Source: JAMZMI01 sp963848175
GTDB lineage: Bacteria > Bacteroidota > Bacteroidia > Cytophagales > Cyclobacteriaceae
Assembly: GCA_963848175.1 (NCBI GenBank)
Contig: CAWKCO010000012.1
Coordinates: 186,001 to 250,000 of the forward strand
DNA: 64,000 bases
Direction: 5' to 3'
The notes under the pieces were generated by a model. That model was not told the DNA's origin and searched no databases. It was given only the letters and a program-made list of their open reading frames with translations. The position numbers and the translations under genes are program-made. Every line of letters starts with the position of its first letter. The first letter of the stretch is position 1. Positions 59,133-64,000 of this stretch are shown here, piece by piece.

Positions 59133-60154
59133 ATGAAACAAGAACTTCCACTAAGTGATCAGGACATCAGCAAACTCAAGCGCAGACTGATTCCACTTTT
59201 TATTTTTACTCTTTTCTTCGCTGGTCTTGTTTGGACTATCTTTTATTTTGTGCTCAGTAATATGACAGGCACCAAAATACCAGAATATATATTGGGTGGC
59301 TTTGTAATCATTTTTACGTCACTGGCAGTCTTTAATATATGGTCGGTTTTTGCGGATATCAATAAGGGGACTAAAATCTGTATATCTGGTTTGGTCACGG
59401 ATAAGCGCATGGATGAAGTGAGAACAAGCAGAAATACAGGAAAATCTGGCAGCTCTACAAGAACAAAACGACACTATTACATTTCTCTAGATGGAGAGGA
59501 ACAAACAATCGAAAATCAATACTACTACAAAGCAAGAGTAGGCACTCATGTGGTAATAGAAAAGGCACCTAAATCGGGCTTTACGTTAGCTCTGAACCTG
59601 AGCGATACGCCGATTCGGAAGCGGCACAACTTAATATTGGCGAGCGAAAGAGCAGTGCGACTGAAGATATTAGGTTTTTGGACACTTCGTTTCCAGAACA
59701 AATATTTAGTGAAGAGGATTTAAGAGGATTGACCAAGTCTTTCTATAAAGACCTGAAATCGAAATTGTTTTTCATGCTGCCTATCGTCTTTATCATTGTT
59801 TCCCTTTTGGCAAGTGAATTGGGGTTTGTATTAATATTCCTGTTTCCGATCCTCATTATCCCCATTGTGCAAGGCGTTAAAATCATACGGCGAGTGACCC
59901 ATTTCATTAAAAACAAACGGTACAATCATAAGCTTTCTCTACCAAGTATTATTGAGGATAAATCCACACACACCTCCAATACCAGAGCCAACTCCAATAA
60001 ACTCATTACGACACAAGGGCAACTCAGTCTGAACCGAGACTTGTACAATTTGCTTTCTGTAGGGCAGAAGATCATCATCACTAAGCCGAAATATGGCAAT
60101 CTACCATTGAGCTTGATAACACTAGATAAGAAAGAGTATTACTTGTATTCATAA
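59133..60154 (+). CDS. Membrane protein with internally duplicated domain, one frameshift
   Basis: Corrected length about 340 residues. Each half has the same plan: an N-terminal LSDQDISKLKRR- or FSEEDLRGLTKS-type helix, two membrane helices, then a soluble beta part ending in a VGTHVVIEKAPKSGFTLAL- or VGQKIIITKPKYGNLPLSL-type hairpin. The frame changes near 59605; the linker reads SEAAQLNIGERKSSATEDIRF in the corrected frame, showing that the two halves belong to one protein. No family recognised. Confidence 0.72.
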
Positions 60155-60156
60155 CT

Positions 60157-60283
60157 ATCCTTAGATTTAGCGCAGTGCTCTAAGGATGGACATTAAATGG
60201 GAGTATCAGACTCCCTTCTTGAATTGTGCTCTGAGGGTGGATTGACCCTTTTCAGCATTTCAATTGAGAATCAGAGACTCAAT
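60157..60283. repeat. Tandem imperfect repeats forming four hairpins
   Basis: Two imperfect units begin with GTGCTCT(A/G)AGG(A/G)TGGA at about 60175 and 60226 and end with an ATCAGA-containing hairpin. The stretch contains four perfect inverted repeats: ATCCTTAGA/TCTAAGGAT (60157/60179), GGGAGT/ACTCCC (60199/60210), AGGGT/ACCCT (60234/60245) and ATTGAG/CTCAAT (60263/60278). It may also terminate the upstream gene. No coding potential. Confidence 0.6.
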
Positions 60284-60312
60284 GATATAGATTGATGTGA
60301 TTAATTTTCCGG

Positions 60313-60444
60313 TCAGTCAATGGCTTTTGTGCCGCTCATTCCACCCATTCCTCCTTCCTTTTTCTTAATTTCACCGTCTGTAATCGGGTTGCGTGAGTAG
60401 CCTTTCTTTCTAGCACTAGCACCATTCCAATGAGATTTCTTCAT
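60313..60444 (-). CDS. Possible small basic protein, head-to-head overlap with sbcD
   Basis: 43 codons from the ATG at 60444: MKKSHWNGASARKKGYSRNP at the start and a GGMGGMSGTKAID end. It is basic, glycine-rich at the C-terminus and is the only plausible frame in this gap. The first 15 bases overlap the 5' end of sbcD on the opposite strand, which is unusual for a real pair. No family identified. Confidence 0.35.
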   Translation of the reverse strand: MKKSHWNGASARKKGYSRNPITDGEIKKKEGGMGGMSGTKAID

Positions 60445-61678
60445 ACCGCCGATTGGCACATCGGGCAGCTTTTTCATGAATATGACCGTACCTTTGAGCA
60501 CCAGCAGTTTCTCGATTGGCTGGTGGCCACACTTCAAAAGGAGCAAATAGACGTGTTGCTGATCAGCGGAGATGTGTTCGACTTAGCCAACCCATCCGCA
60601 GCGGCCATTCGCTTGTTTTATACTTTTCTGAATCGAGCCACTGCAGAATGCCCGCAGCTTCAGGTTATCGTGACGGCTGGCAATCACGACTCTGCAGCCA
60701 GGTTGGAAGCTCCAAAGCCCTTGCTCGCTTCATCCAATATCCACATCATAGGATTAGTGCCGCGAACAGAAGAAGGGCTCATTGATTATGAGGCTCTCAC
60801 CATTCCAATTTACGGTGCTGACAAAAGCGTGTTTGGCTGGTGCTTAGCAGTACCTTTCTTGCGCATGGGGGATTATCCTGATATGCCTGCGGGCAAAAAT
60901 GGCAGTTATGTAGATGGCATTTGCGCACTATATGAGCAAGCTTTTCAGTATGCGGACAGCAAGCGAGAGGTAAATCAACCCGTGATCGCGCTGGGGCATT
61001 TGCATGCGCTCAATGCAGAGGTGACAGACTTGGATAAAAGTGAGCGACTGATCATGGGAGGAGTGGAGTACATTCCCGGCACGGCTTTTCATAAAGACTT
61101 GAGTTATGTCGCTTTAGGCCATATACACAAGGCTCAGAAAATAGGAGGAAATACCGAAATTCGGTATTCGGGCAGTCCGATACCTATGTCTTTCGGGGAG
61201 CGAGGCTACCAGCATCAGGTGATGGTTTTCGATTTGGAAGCCGATGGAAAAGCCTTCAATATAGAAAGGTTGGAAGTGCCTATAACCATTCCCTTACTCA
61301 GCATCCCCGACAAACATGCATCAGTAGATGAGGTCTTGAGAGTGTTGGCAAAACTGGAAAATGCGGACAATCGCCCCATGCAGTTGTCCACATACCTTCA
61401 AGTAAAAGTGCTTTTGGACGGACCAGAGCCATCTTTGAGATACAAAATAGAGCAGGCCATAGAAGGAAAATATGTTCGCTTGGCGCGAATAGATGTTCGC
61501 TACCCCAAGCGCACGGAAGAATCTAAGGGCTTGGTTTCCCCAGAAATGTTGTTGTCGTTGAGTCCATTGGAAATTTTCTCGGAGTATTATGAAAAAAAGT
61601 ACAATGCGAAAGTAACATCCTACTCTGGTGGATCATTTCAAAGAAGTAGCCAATACCATCGAGCAAAAAGAGCAGTAA
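60430..61678 (+). CDS. sbcD: Exonuclease subunit SbcD, one frameshift near the 3' end
   Basis: Calcineurin-like nuclease with all Mre11-type motifs: TADWHIGQ, ISGDVFD, AGNHDS, ALGHLHA and LGHIHKA, then the capping domain. An extra G near 61627 shifts the frame; in the other frame the protein ends DHFKEVANTIEQKEQ with a stop at 61676-61678, two bases before the sbcC ATG. Without this correction the gene reads straight into sbcC as a false fusion. Corrected length about 415 residues. SbcCD cuts hairpins and protein-blocked DNA ends. Confidence 0.92.
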
Positions 61679-61680
61679 TT

Positions 61681-64000
61681 ATGAAGATTCTTTCGATAGA
61701 AATATACAATCTAGCCTCGCTTGAAGGTCAAACCACGATTGATTTCACACAAGAACCGCTTGCTTCTGCGGGCATTTTTGCCATCACAGGGCCTACTGGA
61801 GCAGGAAAATCTACTTTGCTCGATGCGCTGTGCTTGGCGCTATATGGTAAAACCCCTCGCTACTTGCAAGCCAAGGAGATGGGCATAGAAGTCCATGATG
61901 TGCAAGGCTCTACGATCAATCAAGGAGATGTAAGAGGCATCTTGCGAGATGGCACAGCCGAAGGCTATGCCAAAGTGGCTTTTGTGGGTGCGGATGGTCA
62001 GCGCTATTTGGCGAGTTGGAGTGTGCGTCGCGCACGTCAGCGGGTAGATGGTACCATTCAGGCGGACAGTATGCAGCTAGACAATCTGGATACGGGCAGA
62101 ACGATCGCTTCAAAGAAGACGGAGGTTTTGAAAGAAATAGAGCAAGCCATCGGATTAAATTTCGATCAGTTCACTCGCTCCGTGTTGCTTGCACAAGGTG
62201 ATTTTTCGGCTTTTCTGAAAGCCAATAAAGATGAAAAATCCTCGCTTCTCGAAAAGCTGACTGGCACGCATATTTACTCTGAAATATCTATGGGTATTTT
62301 TGAGAAATACAAGTTGGTAAAGGCGGAATTGGATGTGCTCCAATTGAAAAGCCGATGGTGTAGAAAGTCTCACGGAGGAAGATATTCTGGTGCAGAAAGA
62401 AGCAACAGCGCCAATATCAAGGAGCAAGAGGCTGTTTTGGATAAAACAGGTATGCGAAATATCAAAAAGCCAAAGACTGGGTTGATCGAGAGCAAAAACT
62501 GACAAAGGAGCAAAATGAGGCGCTTTTGATGTTGGACACAGCGAAGCAAACCCAGGAAGATTCGGCAGAAAGAAAAGCAAAACTGTCACTCTTGGATCAG
62601 GTGCAGGCCATTCGTTCGGAAGCCATTTCTATTACATCAAAAAAAACACGAGCAACAGTTTAAAGAAGGGTCAGTCATTGCCAAAGAAGCTGACATGATG
62701 AAATTGAACCAGGCTTATGATTTGATCCAATCAAAATTGGAAAAAGCGAATCAAAGCGTGCTTGCTGCAAAACAAAAAAAGGAGAATCCGAGCCGCTTTT
62801 AGACGCAAGCGGCAAAATTGGATACTCAACTCGCAACAGCGGAAGCGCATCTGAAAACAGCAAAAGGTGAGGCGGAAGCCACGGAAGCAGAATTTCAAAA
62901 AGAAACGGCTTTGGTTCAGCAAATCCATGGTCAGAGGGATGCCGTTCAGAACGCATCTTTTGGAGTTGGAAAAATGGCAGCAGACCAATGCGTCAAGACA
63001 GCCCATTGCAGAAAATAAGTCCTTGATCATTTCCAAACTCGCCGATGCGGAAAGCCATTGGAATGGGTTGCAGCAAGCCACAAAAAAGTTGGAATCGGTA
63101 GAAGGGGAGATCAAGGAAAAAACACAAGCCGTGCAGCGATGGAATGATGAGCGTGAAAGCCTTCAAACGCAAATCACATGACAGCAAAATGCTTTGCAAA
63201 TACTATATGCTGAAGTAGAAGCAAATCCATTGGCAGCATTGGAAACGAAAAATAGTGCTTTGCAGATCAGAAAGGATGCTTTGAATGATGGTCGAAGTGG
63301 TGGGAAAAGGTGGTGGAGTCAGAAGGAATGATCAGCCAATTGCATCTGAAAATCGCAACGCTCAATAAGCAATTGGAAGGCAACAAAGACCAATCTATAG
63401 AAGCCAAAAAGGAACTGGAACGTGCCAAGGAGACCCGCAATGCAAGTCAGAAGATGCTAGAGCGTGCCATCAGGGAATCGACCAAAGAAGTAGAGACTTT
63501 GCGTCAAAACTTGGAAAAAGATATACCATGTCCAGTTTGTGGAAGCACCGAACATCCATACGCAGAGGCACATCCACAATTGACAAGCGTGATGAAATCG
63601 CTTGAGCAGACACATCAGGAATATGAGGAGGAGTACGATGCAAAGCTTCAACAAATCACCAGTTTGAGAAAGAACAACAGCAATGGTCCAAGGAGCTAGA
63701 TGAAAACCAAAGATCCTTAAAGGGTGAAATGCAGAAATTGGTTGAGCACCAGCAGCAATGGCATAGGAACACCACTTGCATCTGAGGCTGAAAGAAATTG
63801 CAATTGAGCAAAGAACGACTTGGCTGGAAGAGCAATCGAAACAGAATCAGGATGAATTGGTCGCTGATCACTAAGCAGCTGGAAGCGCAACGGGCATTGG
63901 TAGTCCAAGTTTGATCAAAATAAGAAGGAGCTGGATGTGCTGAAAGAAGAATGCGGCCAAGGTTGAAAATGCTGCACAGAAAGCGGCCTTTGATCTGAAA
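61681..64000 (+). CDS. sbcC: Exonuclease subunit SbcC, partial and heavily frameshifted
   Basis: Starts at ATG 61681 (MKILSIEIYNLASLEGQTTI). The N-terminal ABC ATPase has Walker A GPTGAGKSTLLDALCLALYG and the conserved QFTRSVLLAQGDFSAFLKA. From about 62350 the coiled-coil arm is split by many frame changes (at least six before the window ends), although charged heptad-rich segments continue. The zinc hook DIPCPVCGSTEHPYA is visible near 63530. The C-terminal ATPase half lies beyond the window. Indel density here is the highest in the window. Confidence 0.88.

Overview
The window looks like a chromosomal segment of a gliding-type Bacteroidota, most likely order Cytophagales. The evidence is a SusC/SusD pair, type IX secretion (T9SS) C-terminal sorting domains, many short-lipobox lipoproteins, a YfiT-type bacillithiol transferase, Reg_prop/Y_Y_Y histidine kinase architecture and few Shine-Dalgarno-like sites. 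The genus cannot be fixed from the sequence alone. No rRNA, tRNA, CRISPR array, prophage or insertion sequence was seen.

Region 1 (1-11.2 kb) starts with the 3' end of a DEAD-box helicase gene and its terminator. It then runs as a tightly packed plus-strand series: DeoR-type regulator, GNAT, AmpG-like muropeptide permease, NagZ-like GH3 glucosaminidase, GHL10/DigH-like glycosidase, and a T9SS-secreted Amidase_3 protein bracketed by two paralogous beta-propeller proteins. It ends at a strong terminator. Region 2 (11.5-18.7 kb) is a SusC/SusD cassette with two further surface lipoproteins and its own terminator. Region 3 (18.8-29.9 kb) holds a second GHL10 enzyme with a T9SS tail, a NagB-deacetylase fusion, a BadF-type sugar kinase next to MurQ, an Amidase_2 lipoprotein, an M14 carboxypeptidase, an L-Ala-D/L-Glu epimerase and a class-A-like serine hydrolase. 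Read together, regions 1-3 form what I infer to be a peptidoglycan utilisation locus. Surface amidases and glycosidases strip and cut peptidoglycan, SusCD imports fragments, and AmpG/NagZ release sugars in the cytoplasm. Kinase plus MurQ then make GlcNAc-6-P, the deacetylase-NagB fusion makes fructose-6-P, and the M14 enzyme and epimerase process the stem peptide. The kinase, MurQ, epimerase and NagB assignments rest on clear motifs. The integrated function and the SusCD substrate are inference.

Region 4 (30-34.5 kb, minus strand) carries a YfiT-like protein, an NTF2-like protein, a Cu(I) P-type ATPase, a sirtuin and a small coiled-coil membrane protein. Region 5 (34.8-40 kb) has a 13-repeat propeller sensor histidine kinase and three small lipoproteins. 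Region 6 (40-50.8 kb) has a PLP decarboxylase, a DUF6265 lipoprotein, a DUF4861 protein, rsmG, an ECF sigma factor, a glycosyltransferase, tgt, an LptF/G permease, an EamA transporter, rsgA and a 2OG-oxygenase-like protein. Region 7 (50.8-55.9 kb) is a small glycan island with three glycosyltransferases, a sulfotransferase and a GNAT/FemAB-like protein. Region 8 (56-64 kb) has TPR, YigZ, DUF1801 and SRPBCC proteins, a duplicated-domain membrane protein, and sbcD and sbcC running off the end.

About 17 genes are interrupted by single-base-type frameshifts while the protein continues cleanly in another frame, and I found no clear in-frame nonsense mutation. The simplest reading is uncorrected indels in a draft assembly rather than real pseudogenes. 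I therefore list these genes as full-span CDS and state where the frame changes.
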